From Monilinia fructicola (lineage: Eukaryota > Ascomycota > Leotiomycetes > Helotiales > Sclerotiniaceae), in contig VICG01000014.1 in assembly GCA_008692225.1 (NCBI GenBank), positions 62,001-126,000 on the forward strand: DNA of 64,000 bases. The letters run 5' to 3'. Made by a program: the position numbers and the translations under genes. The number at the start of each line of letters is the position of its first letter. The stretch's first letter is position 1. Shown here piece by piece: positions 13,134 to 24,136 of the stretch. The notes under the pieces were generated by a model, which saw only the letters and a list, made by a program, of their open reading frames with translations, searched no databases and was not told the origin of the DNA.

Positions 13134-15241
13134 GTCGATGGTTTAAGTTTGTAAGATCAAAAAAGTTCCTGGCCTTGAATGTAGAAGAACCTTAAAAGAA
13201 AATAGAATAGGCTAGGCAGGCGATGCAGGCGCAGCAGGTAATTAAATGCCGAAAGTGCGAAGGCTGATTAATGGAAGTCGAATGATGTTAATCTAGAGAT
13301 GGAATACAAGAAAGTGAATATCAGTTGAAGAAACAATGAGTTATTGGAAATTGTAAGGATTCTCATGACCTTTTATTTACCTCGTATGAATAGTGTAACC
13401 GGCCCGTGACGCTTATCTAAGAAGATTCTATAAATACCGGAATCGTCAGATGCAATTACCGGGCAAAGCATTTTTGAGAAATAACAGTTCCAAGTTGGAA
13501 TAAGCACCAAGGGCTGTGCCGCACCTGTGTACCTGCAGTAATCAAAAGCCACATTTACCACGATATAAGATATGATTTGTTCCCAGCGAATCGGCAGCTA
13601 ATCAGAATGCTCGGTTCGAATCTCGTCTGATCTTGTCAAAGGGGGGCGTGTTGAGCTAGGTAACAAGCTGTCTCAGGCTCCTCCGCTTTAATGTGGCTGC
13701 ATCCTACAGGCGCAGTAATAAATTGAAGTCAGCACCAACATAGCCCACCAGCCTCATAAACCAACAGCCCCCACCAACACGAGTAGCAGCTGCTATGTGT
13801 TCTGTTTTTTTTCTTTTTCTCCATCTTATTTTCAAACAAGCAGGATCATACTTGAATAGTATCGGACAACTTTTCAATTGGATCGATTCGTCGGATTGCA
13901 TAGACTGATTTGCTTGAGTGAGTAGTTTACTCAGATCATTGCGGCAAACATATGACCAATAATTACTCCTTACAGCCGTGCTGAATTCTTCGTTGGCTGA
14001 GAAGATTCTGAGTTGGATACTTGGTGGTTTTTGTACTGCAGTCTGAAATATCATAATTAGTTCATGTATGGCAATCCGTTGGTCCCTTCCCTAAGGCTTG
14101 TATACCTCTAAACCTTTCAATGCTGGAATTTAGGTTATACAATCATAAAATCTCATAAGCCTATATCAGAATTCACATCACATTTCAAGTATAACATCAG
14201 GCGTCCAATTGCTCATGGTTGTAAAGTTTCAGCCATTTGAAATGACTCTTTTTCACCAAATATCTCCCCATTAATGGCCCGCTACTGATCAGACCATTGC
14301 TTGGCCATACCAGGAACTGTGTATGCGGGGTAGACCTTTAACTCATAAGTAAACATAAGCACTAGCTAGTTACAGAGGGTTAGGCCTCAATGCTGCCTCA
14401 TCCCCCCTGTGTTCTTGTTCGTACCTGTGAGCAATATCGGCCCGGTATCTTATAGAGTGCTAGACGAAGTTGTTGGTCACTTTACGTACAGCTTGAATTA
14501 AGATTAATACCTTATGTCCCCTGCCTTCCACATTCTTCCTTCAACATCCTTCTGTAACCTCAAGTTTAGTTGATGCTTACAGTTTCCTATTGACAAGATC
14601 TATTATTGATCATATCCCTCCACCTTATGGAAAATATCTGACAATCAAGATGTTCCTTCGATACCGCTCGAGAGGTTGAGGCTGATATACCGTTCCCAAT
14701 AATGGGTTTGATCATCCACAGGATTTAGCTTCTCACGATGTTTCCTTAGGCGATACTGTTGAAGGAATTTCCGAAATTTGCCTATATTCATTATTATCTT
14801 CAAGAATTAAATGTTTTCTTACTTCTCGTGATGATCACGATGGGTGAATTGTTCTAAAAATGTATATCCATGACTCGCTTGGCTGGCTTGCGAGCATACA
14901 CAAGAATTCATGGTAGTTCTGCGCATCTCCTACCAGGTTCACAGGAATCCTTCCGTGATCATGTAAGTTGTGTGGTTAAGGCAATCTTGCCATCGACAGA
15001 AGGCTCTGAAGAGAGAGAATACTCACTATATAAGACAGAGGAGTGTCACGGACTCCTGCCTTCCTTTCTATTTCATTTCACATTCATTCCACAGCATCTC
15101 TAGTCATTCCTTTTTTATTTCCTAGGATCCATTGATCCGTTTCGTTCATTCATTGAGTGCTGCTATTGATTTGAATAATCGGTTTTTTTTACTTCGTTCA
15201 TTGTTATTTTCCCTAAAGCCTGCATCTGTAATATTTCCATC
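13134..15241. other. Intergenic upstream of LysM gene
   Basis: Two kilobases with no supported gene. ORFs at 13704-14054 (-, 116 codons) and 14870-15103 (+, 77 codons) lack motifs and splice partners. The right end is the promoter and leader of the LysM gene. Confidence 0.45.
15027..15034 (+). promoter_or_regulatory. TATA-like box of the LysM gene
   Basis: TATATAAG lies 208 nt before the ATG at 15242 and is followed by a pyrimidine-rich leader (15055-15235). This layout suits a core promoter with a leader of about 170 nt. It is inferred from position only. Confidence 0.35.
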
Positions 15242-17829
15242 ATGCGTCAATCATTTTTTGCACTTGCAGCTTTGTCTTTATGGCAGAGCTGCACTGCCCA
15301 AGCGGTCATAGAGACGCTAGTCCCATATCATCCAAGATCTTTTGATATTTCAAAAAGAAATGCACCGCCTACCGTTACTCTTCAAGATGAACTTAGTCTT
15401 GTCTGGGGGTCAGCAAATGGTATGCCACCCTTTCCTTGTGGAGGCTCTTTAGACTAATACAAAAAGGTTCAACTTTTGTCAACGTAACTCTCAACACAGG
15501 CGAGACAGAACTCGTTATTTCTACAGAGCATTTTGCGGAAAGTCTGACGGACGTGCAATGCCAAGGTGACCTCGTTCTTACCTTCAAAGATAATGCCACA
15601 TTTCAAGATGCCATTGCAGATTGGTCCTGGGTTAACTTTCATGAGAACCGTACATTCTTCATGATCAATAACTGGGGCGCTTGCGCTGCTGCTGCGGAAT
15701 CTGGTAGACAACCATGGATTGTTCACGGGGTTGACGCTTATGACCAACAAAGCTTCATCGTTAACTTCAATGCTACACTTGTAGAGTGGGATGATGTCAT
15801 GTCTGATGCTGTTATTGAATTCGGATCTATCTCACCTACTTCAGCCAAGAGAGATGACACTGTGAGCAAGACTTTATCCCTTAGCTTGGCCCATAGTCTT
15901 CCCCAGACTTTCTTCAGCAAGTCTACTAATAGTGGACTCGACTTCTCCATTGACTGCCCTGGCTGTGCTACCACTGGTTCCATCGAGGTTCAGGGAAAGA
16001 TTGTTATGGGTACAAACTTCATTGGTATTCCAACTAGTGTCAAGTCTGTGTCTATCAATGCTACTCCAAAAGGTGTGGGTGCTAACTTGGCTCTCGGATT
16101 TGGAGTCTCGGGTACATTAGGTAGTGGATGGTCCAAAGAGTGGAATCTAATTACTGTTGGTCTTCCGGGGTGGTCCATCCCAAAAATCATTACTTTAGGT
16201 CCTCAATTCACTGTTGATGCCGGGTTCACACTCAGTAGCATTGAAGGATCTGCTCAGATCAGCGCTGGTATCAATGTTGCCATTCCAGATTCCTCTTCTG
16301 CCGTTCTTGGTATCAGTGGTGTCGGTTCTAGCTTCAAAGGCTGGGTCCCAACTGTTACCCCTCAAACTCCAAAGGTTAGCGTCGAGGTTGATGGACACTT
16401 GGAACTGTACACCGAACTTGGTCTGGATGTCGGGCTTACCGTTCTCAGCAAGTATGGTTTCGGAGGTGGACTGTTCCTAAGAATACCAGATGTCAACATC
16501 GATCTTGGAGCCGAATTTAACACTCAAGGTGTATGCCCTGGGTCAGCTGATGTATTCGGTGTCAAATTGGGTACCACTGTTGGTGTTAATCTTGGACTCG
16601 GCGTCTATACTGAATCTAGCGGAAACAAGAATTGGAAGGGAAATACCACAATATACGAAAATGACAACTTGATCACCCCAATCGACAAGTGTTTCCCTCT
16701 TGGCCCAACTCTCCCAGCCACTATCAAGAGTGTCTCAATCAAGACTGTTGGAACCGTTCCAGCTTCTACCAAGGTAGCTTCTACCAAGCCAACTACTAGA
16801 CATGCCTCTTCATCCAAAGCCTCAACTACCCCTACTAGTGCCACAGATAAGACCTCAGGATCAGCATCAGCGACTGCTCATAGCACTAGTAAGATTTCTG
16901 GAACAGGCGTATCTTCATCCATTAAGGTATCGGGTGCTGGTGTTTCATCAAGCAAAGTGGCTGTCACTGGATCTTATGGATACAGCACTGGTGTATCTTC
17001 TAGCAAGGCTGAACACACAGGCGTTTCCTCGTCATCTCTTCACGGATATGGCACCGCTCCAGTTTCTTCCTCGACTACCAAGCTCTCGGGAACTGGAGTT
17101 TCTTCGTCTAGTAAAGTCACTGGTACCGGTATATCCCCATATGCCTCATATGGGACTCACCCAGATACCACTGCTTCATCCATCAAAGAAGCCAGCACCT
17201 CAACTCACCTCGCCGAAGGATATGGAGGCTATTCTTCATCGGTTTCCAAGTCTCCTGGTACAGCTGTCATTAGCAGCTCTCTCTATGTCTCTGCTTCCGG
17301 AGTTAGCTCAGTCAAGACTGCCACCCCTTCATCAAGCACTTCATCCGTTGTTGGACTTGAGACCAGCAAATCTTCCTTTTCTTCTGTTAATCCAACTACC
17401 ACCGCTGGTGGCCCACTCTACAGATCTTCCACTTCTTCCGCTCTTGGTCTTGAGACAAGCAAGGCTTCTTCTTATTCTGGTGCTTCATCCACCAAGGCAT
17501 CTTTCTCAGCTTCATCAACTGCCCTCCCAACCAAATCTGCTACCGGTACTATTGCCCCAGCTCCAACAGCCACGGGTACAATCTCCACTTGCGATAAATG
17601 GGTCACTATCGAAGATACCAACTGCTCTTGCCAAAACATCGAGAACTTCTACGGTGTGGCCGCCGCCAACCTCATACTTTGGAACCCCGCTTTAGGAAGC
17701 GAGTGTAAGTTGACCGTTGGACAGGCTGTTTGTATTGGAGTCAAGGGCTCTTACAAAACGCTCTGTCAATGGCCGTCTTGCCCGATTCATCGATGCTTAA
17801 TTGATTATTGCATTACAGGTAGTAAATGA
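15242..17829 (+). CDS. Large secreted protein with beta-rich body, Ser/Thr-rich stalk and C-terminal LysM
   Basis: Exons 15242-15419 and 15467-17829 flank a 47-nt intron (GTATGC, CTAAT branch) and give 846 residues. A clear signal peptide (FFALAALSLWQSCTAQA) is followed by a region rich in alternating strands with several N-glycosylation sequons (residues ~25-470). I associate this region, from memory, with the uncharacterised fungal DUF7029/DUF7223 pair. Residues ~485-765 are Ser/Thr-rich with recurring TGVSSS units, like a glycosylated stalk. Residues ~768-820 form one LysM domain: CDKWVTIEDTNCSCQNI, then LILWNPALGSEC, then VGQAVCIGV. LysM binds chitin or related GlcNAc polymers. A 26-residue Cys-containing tail follows and may reflect an unrecognised 3' intron. 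It is probably anchored in or bound to the cell wall. Long ORFs in other frames here are shadows. Confidence 0.85.
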
Positions 17830-18222
17830 GGTGTAAGATATATGTGATATGAATGATATTATTGAAAGAACCTATGGGTAGGACTTTTGTAGTTCTTCAT
17901 GGTTTTTTTCTTTCGGTTATTTTTTTCTTTCTTTCTTGGCGGTTTGGATTGGAATGGGTCGCATTGGCCGGTTTACATGGCTGAACTCGGCGGGGGACTT
18001 ATTATTGCATCTTTGTATGAGTAGAATGGTTTTGGTTCAAGGATTGGGGGTAAAAGAGAAGAAATTTAAGATGATGTTAATCTACGGTTGATTTGAATAA
18101 GTATGAGTCTGAATCTCTGGTTTGATTTATGATACTCCATTCGAAGCTTCTTAGCCACCTCTTTTGACATAGCAGTAAAAGGATTGGTAAATTTATATGC
18201 GATTTGATTTATCTACAGCTCA
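17830..18222. other. 3' flank of LysM gene
   Basis: About 390 nt of T-rich sequence following the LysM stop, probably its 3' untranslated region. Nothing else is seen before the LINE remnant. Confidence 0.4.
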
Positions 18223-18630
18223 GAACCAGGTGAATTGTATGAAAATCGACTGAAAGGGAACAAAAAGGCGGATCAACTAGCAAATGAGGGAGCTTTCCAG
18301 ATTTCGGGTAGAGGTTTAATGGGACGACTAACGGTTAATGGGTTTAGGTTCATTTATAGAGAAACTTCGCAAAAACGCGGAAATGGGCTGATGGAGCGTC
18401 AAGAAGGTAAACCTGTTAAAACTATATACTAGATGGCAACTAGATTATAAAGTCAAATCCCCCCCAAAGCTGAGCTTACTCCACACTCAATCACACCAGC
18501 TAGTGGCTATGAATACATGCCGCTAGAACTATGCAGCATATCACAGAAGGTTTGGGCATTCAGACACAGATGGCAAATGCGCCTGTAGCAAGGCAAAGGT
18601 CCCAACGCACATAGTACACTGCTGCATTCA
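18223..18630 (+). pseudogene. LINE retrotransposon remnant (RNase H C-terminus and zinc-knuckle-like tail)
   Basis: From 18223 the plus strand reads EPGELYENRLKGNKKADQLA, then NEGA. This matches the end of RNase H domains of fungal non-LTR elements (PGHxGxxGNexADxLAxxGA), with the usual His replaced by Glu. The frame stops at 18432. A second frame at 18536-18624 reads YHRRFGHSDTDGKCACSKAK, then VPTHIVHC. This matches the region after RNase H in Tad-like elements (HxRF.H, CxC, K.P.H...C). Two frames, stops between them, and no reverse transcriptase mark it as a short dead fragment. Nothing similar remains upstream. Confidence 0.6.
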
Positions 18631-19929
18631 TACGAATTCCAAGATGGATCTAAACAGCTGGAGTTCTCTTTTCACTCTTTAATAATGAACATTTTATAAT
18701 GAACTTTGTCAATGCAACTTCAAGGGTGTGGCTCGAAGATCATCGCGAAGATCTCAGCTGTCACTTCAAGTACATGTGTGAAATTATGTTTGTGCAAAGC
18801 TCAAGAATGATACTGATATCTGGCATCTTGAGGGGAAGCTCAAAAAGTTGAAGAGCAAGGTTGAATCTTCGCTTGAATGGTTTTGTAAGTTGGGCAAAAA
18901 TCACTGGAAAGTAGAAGAAACGACGGGACATTCCATAGTGCCTAACATTTCGCAATCTTAATCATCTCAAGACGGTCTCTTCCGGGAACTTTTTATCAAT
19001 TATGTGGAGTTGTAATGCGTGCGTGTGTGAAAGTCAAGATGCGAATAGACGAAAGGAAGGTTGGGGAAAGGGAGCGAGGAATAGTTCGAGATACGTTGGA
19101 GATTAGGTATGGCTTCTCTCGTTGCGATGCCTTCAATCTTATTTCCAAAAATGTATTAAACTACTTGAGTATAAATTTCGATAATGACTTTGTTCGCTGC
19201 CACACGTGGTATCAAGAGAAATCTCGACCCAGTGACGTCTTAATTCACCCGCAGTTTGAGTATCCATGGATATCAAAGCTAAACCCTTAATACAGACTAG
19301 TGCTATTTCACAAGTATTGCGCATCATCGTCATCTGAAATAGTAGAGTTAACCCCTTCATCTATTCTTTGTAAAGACTGGAACTAACAGCCATGTTTCCA
19401 GTCTTATCTAGTCTCCAGTATTCAAGAACATACCCAATTCATCCCAACAATTGATCCCAAAAAGTTGACACTTGTAGCACGACTTCTCCAAGCATAGCAG
19501 GTAGCGACTATTTACATTATCATGTTTAATCAACAAACGCCAAATCTTGAGTTCAGGGTGATCCATGAGAAATAACTATACAGGGTATCCATTTCTTGGG
19601 GTAAAATCCAAGATCACTAGTGTGAGAAGTAGAAGTATGTCGCGGTACTAAAGGGTTCAAAGAGCAGTGGATTGATAGCTTTCAATGTATTTATCTAGTG
19701 TCGGAGTTGGACTATCACAAATAGGTGGCTCTAAGTGTACGCCATGGTTTCGTCTAGCATAATAGCCCCTGATTCGCGAGAGGCGATCACAACCGGACGA
19801 TTTTAGCTTGTCGATATGGCGTTGGGATTACGATTGACCATATATACATAAGCTTTATGTATCCCCATAGTTCAACGTGAGTTGTTGAATTTAATTGATT
19901 TCAAATCTTTCGGTATCGAATATACCATC
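18631..19929. other. Intergenic, no gene recognised
   Basis: This contains 91-codon (+, 19015-19290) and 73-codon (-) ORFs with no motif. The right end precedes the BTB gene and has a TATATACATAAG stretch at about 19842. Confidence 0.4.
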
Positions 19930-21012
19930 ATGCCACCAAAGCGCGTCCAACCCGATGCCCTTTCCACGGGAGTCTCAAAGAGAATATGCTCGGCAATAGA
20001 CAGAGATTCTTTGACGTCAAAAGTTCAACCTCCCAGCTGTTCAGAACTTTCAGATATGGATTGGACTGATGGTGTTACCTGGTATGAAGGATCGGAGGCT
20101 GAAGATGAACAGCCAAGCACTGCCGTAGCAATAAATGCCAAAAGCAATCTCGATAAGAAGGGCCAATATATTGAGAAAAAAGAAAACTCGGTTCAAAAAA
20201 GGCAGCAAGGAGCCTTCATCGCAAATCGATGTCGTAAAGATGTGGAGTGTGTCTTTCTCTGAGTAAGTGTCAACTTTACCTCAATCCCCGAACTCAATAT
20301 TCTCAGAAGACTTATTGTTATTACAGGTTATTGGGAGTAGACGTTTGTAAAATCTACGTTGGAAAGAGAGAAGTGCTTTTCCAAGTACACAAAAGAGCGC
20401 TTTGTCAAAAGGTTCCCTACTTCAAAGCCCTCTTGAAAGAAAGTCATGGCGCCTTGCGACTTGAAGACGATAGTCCAGAATGCTTCGACCTTCTTCTAGA
20501 ATGGATCTACACCAACAAGCTACGCGCCTATGTATCAAAAAAAACAAGACGAGAGTCGAAAAAACTACGCTATATCGTGGGATCTCATTGCATTCTACAC
20601 ATACGCACTAAAATTAGGTCTCGAGACGCTGATGAATCGCATCATCGACCTGCTCCGCCACGTCGACGATACGCAGAAATCATACCATGGCGCAGAAGCC
20701 ATCCAAAAAGTATTCCACAGGGATGCCATTTTGAAAGAACCCTTGGACCTTCAGGTTTATGTCGCGCAGCTGGCTGTGCATATGATGCGCCTACCGATTC
20801 GGGACAGATACTACACGATCAATAACGCGGATTTCGTGAACCTCCTGCAAATCAAGGAGTTTGCTGAGCAATTTGTTAATGCCAACCGCATGAATGATGT
20901 GGCTGATCCGCGGACCCCGGATACCCGTCATATGTGTCACTTCCATGTTCACAACGACTTTAGACCTTGCGAAGCTCGGAGATATATTCCCAATTGCCTT
21001 ATTGAGAATTGA
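19930..21012 (+). CDS. BTB/POZ domain protein, reading frame interrupted
   Basis: The BTB core is clear: VDVCKIYVGKREVLFQVHKR, then YFKALLKES, LRLEDDSPECFDLLLEWIYT. It is followed by a BACK-like helix, WDLIAFYTYALKLGLETLMN, RIIDLLR, and a tail ending at 21012. BTB domains dimerise and often link to Cullin-3. A 64-nt intron (20263-20326, GTAAGT...TTACAG) is well supported. Two frame problems exist. At an A8 run (20537-20544) the BTB frame leaves and the BACK-like frame enters; seven A's would restore it. An upstream 110-codon ORF from 19930 (MPPKRVQPDAL..., acidic, low-complexity) is one base out of frame with the BTB exon; removing one A near 20236-20238 would join them. Alternatively the protein starts at ATG 20240 (MWSVSFSELL) and only one break remains. 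Confidence 0.65.
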
Positions 21013-22025
21013 GAAGTTTGGAAGCAGACACCATGGGTCAAAAGAGCAATGTGGCACAAGTAAAAAAGGCAGCATTGGTGCGATGGATGGGCGAGTCGGT
21101 GATGATGGATATAATGGGTGGTTTGTCGCGACTTGGTGCGGGAGAGTTATCCAGAGTCCTGTTGCAATAGATGCCAAAATGTGGATTAATTGAAAGCTTG
21201 ACTAATTACTTCAAGTGGCCGTATGGTTTTGTTGTAAACCGCTCATATTTTTGTATCATTCGAACCAAACTTGACAAATAAATTTGAACAAATGTAATCA
21301 TAACCAAACCACAAAGAATATTGAAGATTTTGGATATGCTACTATTGATTCAATCAGCTAGAGACGTCTAATCGTAACCATTCATAATACCTGATTTACC
21401 GGCAAGGTGTGTTTCTTTGGGGAAATCCCAAAGATATTATCAGCTATGTATCTCACCAGTCTAGGAATTCTAGGATCAAGTCCAATAGACAGACAGCTTC
21501 TGTCATTGTTAAAAGAGTACATGGAGTTTTCGATTCTAGATATATCTCAAGCCGGTGGATATTCACATTGTTTATGAGATGATGCGATGTTGATGCCTGG
21601 GTCTATATGAGGTTTGGCGTGGTATCTTCACCTGTTCTGGAGTTTAGCCGTTGGTTTGGATTGAGAGGCTTGGGTTAGCGTATTTGCATCTTGAAATAGA
21701 GGAATTCATATCTTGATTAGATCGAATTGGTGGATTGTGCAATATACAATGGCAAATACTTCCGAGTGAGCTCCGGTGACTTTACTAGTTTGATGCCATG
21801 ACAACAATGTATCAACTCTTACAAGTACACATTCAAGATTGGTATGAGTCAAGTTTCAATTCAACTCTCTAAATGGAAAAGGAAAAGGAAAAGAGGCAAA
21901 AACAGTAGTTTTCAGAGTAGCCATATAAATTCGAAACATACTTTATCCCCCCGAGATAAAACACAATTTCGAAAGCTGAAAGTTACCATCTTCCAAATAA
22001 GAAACAACTTGACTCTAAAGAATAA
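21013..22025. other. Intergenic, tail-to-tail between BTB and Ser-rich genes
   Basis: About 1 kb without a supported gene. It lies between a plus-strand and a minus-strand gene end. No repeats or motifs noted. Confidence 0.4.
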
Positions 22026-23286
22026 TCAAAGTTCACGAGAAGTTGGAACAACACGACTAAACAAACACAAACTAGCTTCGCAAGGTTCTGAAAGCGTCGA
22101 AACCGGTGCCTCAGTAGATGTAGTATTAGTTGATTCTGCCTCACTGACTACAGAAGACTCAGCAGTAACCGGCCCGATGAATGTCGAAGATAGAATCAAA
22201 CTACTCAAGGCAGCTGAAAGCTTCGAAGACGAAGATTTCGAGAGTGAATAGACGCTCGTTGCTGGGATAACTATTGAGGATACGGCTACAGCAATAGACG
22301 ATGATTCCTCGGATAGTTGGGATGAGAGGATACTGGATGTCGCGGGGATGACTAAGGTGGGGAGGAGCTCGGAAAGGAATGACGAGCTGGAAGAAAAGAG
22401 AGATTGGGAAGAATATTGCGAGGTGCTATCGAAAGTTGGGACGGGGTCTGAGCCGGAGGGTACGTAAGAAGGGATAAATGAAGATGAGGTGCGGCCTGAT
22501 AAGGTCGCGGAGAGCGAGGTCAATCCTGTTCCAGGAGATTCAGATGTCGATTCAGAAGTTGATTCCGAGCTTGGGAGTTCAGAATTTTGAGACAAAATCG
22601 AAGATAACAATGATGTGGATGACGTCAAGGATACCTGTTGTATACTAGAAATGGAACTAGAGCTAGAGCTTGACGGATTCTCATTGACAACAGAGGATGA
22701 ACTTGAAACTAGGGAAGAAGAAGATGGTGAAGACGTTGGGGGTACTACAATCGTCGAGGACTGGGATGTCGATGTTGACGAGACCTCAGTCGAAGATGAA
22801 GATGAAGTGGAAGATATCGCTTCTGTACTAGACCTGGAGCTTGATGAACTTTGACCGAGAGCAGATGAAGAACCGGCGGACGAAAAGCTTGAGGACTGGG
22901 ATGTCGATTTTGACGAGGAGACTTCAGTCGAAGACAAAGATGACGTGGACAATGTCGCTTCTATATTAGACCTGGAGATTGATGAACTTTGACCGAGAGA
23001 AGATGAAGAACCGGAGGACGATGATAGCGTTGATGATATCATGGTCGTCGAAGAACTTGATTGCGATATCGAAATACTGGACGATGAAGTGGTAGATGTT
23101 GCTTGCGTATTAGAACTTGAGACCGACGAGCTAACAATGGACGAAGAGGAGGGAGATGGTGTTTGCGTATTAGAATTTGAGACTGACGAGCTTCGACTAA
23201 CACTGGACGAAGAAGTGGGAGATGTTGTTTGCGTATTAGAGCTTGAAGCCGATGAGCTTCGACTAACACTGGAAGAAGAAGAAGAA

Positions 23287-23327
<41 letters not shown>

Positions 23328-24136
23328 TGATGATGGTGATATAATTACCGAGCTAGAACTAGGAGAAGCAGGTATCGAGGTTGACGTAGATCCAGATGAA
23401 GTCGTTGTTAAAGATCTACCAATAAGTGACGTTTGACTTGAGCTTGAACTTGTGCTTTTTGAAACAATGATAGAGGTGACAGTGCTAGAATAACAACCAC
23501 CTGAAGATACGGTACTGGCAGTGGTATAAAGTGCAGGGAGAGATGTCGCACAGATACCAACATTGTTGACACCTGCGTTTCGATATACACCGAATGTGCC
23601 ATTTTGGCAGCAGAAATTGCTGGTATCAGAACCAACTGGAACTCTATATTGCTTCCATGATGTATCCGCGCATGCAGTTATGTCATTATAGCAATCCGTA
23701 CCTTAATAATATTAACTCTAGTTAGAAAATTTCAAGGGAGAAAAGACGTACTGCCAGTGCAACAATAAGGCGCAGATCTAGCCCTTGTCCAGCACGTTTG
23801 AGCAGAGGGACAATAATATCCATCATTACCAGGACATACTGATTCTCCTGCAAGTTTTGCCACTCCACCTAGGATGGCCGACAAAGGAGAGTAGAGTGCA
23901 TATCCTTGACCGATTCCGGATGAACCCGTACAACCAGAACCGCATCCACCTGGAGCATTATTTCCAACAAGACAATCGCAAGCATTTTTAACGGCACCAG
24001 AGCCCCCAAGGAGGGCACAAACACCGCTGGCAAGTCCGTCAAGTAAAGGAGAACCGACAGTTTTGAGTAGCGGACACTGGACAGGTGCCAGGGCTGCTAC
24101 GGCAAAATAACAGGCATTTACGGGACAGCACGACAT
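22026..24136 (-). CDS. Cys-rich protein with long poly-Ser tail
   Basis: Exons 24136-23752 and 23701-22026 join over a 50-nt intron (GTACGT, CTAAC branch, TTAAG). The join reads YCCTGSTDCYNDITACADTS and gives 686 residues. Residues 1-~200 contain over 20 cysteines in tight motifs (GNDGYYCPSAQTCW, NFCCQNGTFG). About 450 residues of Ser-rich low complexity follow, with imperfect SSVSRSSS / SNTQT repeats and a pure Ser block encoded by (TCG)n at 23287-23330. No GPI signal is seen at the C-terminus, and the first ATG (MSCCPVNACYF) is not a standard signal peptide although a hydrophobic stretch follows it. It is probably a cell-surface or wall protein; function unknown. Acidic and charged ORFs on the opposite strand are shadows of the Ser codons. 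Confidence 0.7.
23287..23335. repeat. (GAC)n trinucleotide microsatellite inside the Ser-rich gene
   Basis: About 11-12 near-perfect GAC units grade into GAT units. On the minus strand they encode a run of Ser (TCG/TCA). Length variation here would change the protein by whole residues without a frame shift. Confidence 0.85.

Noticed and set aside
13605..13630. GGTTCGAATCT resembles a tRNA B box
   Set aside because: The flanking bases do not form a T stem, and no A box or acceptor stem is found upstream.
16802..17695. 297-codon ORF in another frame of the LysM gene
   Set aside because: It is Leu/Pro-rich low complexity produced by reading the Ser/Thr repeats out of frame; the LysM frame carries the signal peptide and domain.
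20532..20617. Possible 86-nt intron in the BTB gene
   Set aside because: It would remove the conserved helix after BTB and leads straight to a stop codon; the one-base explanation keeps the whole domain.
21844..22251. 135-codon plus ORF, Lys-rich start and acidic end
   Set aside because: Its acidic half is antisense to the Ser-rich gene tail; no motif or splice support for the rest.
23041..23436. Acidic poly-Asp ORF on the plus strand
   Set aside because: It is the complement of the Ser-codon repeats of the minus-strand gene and has no independent support.
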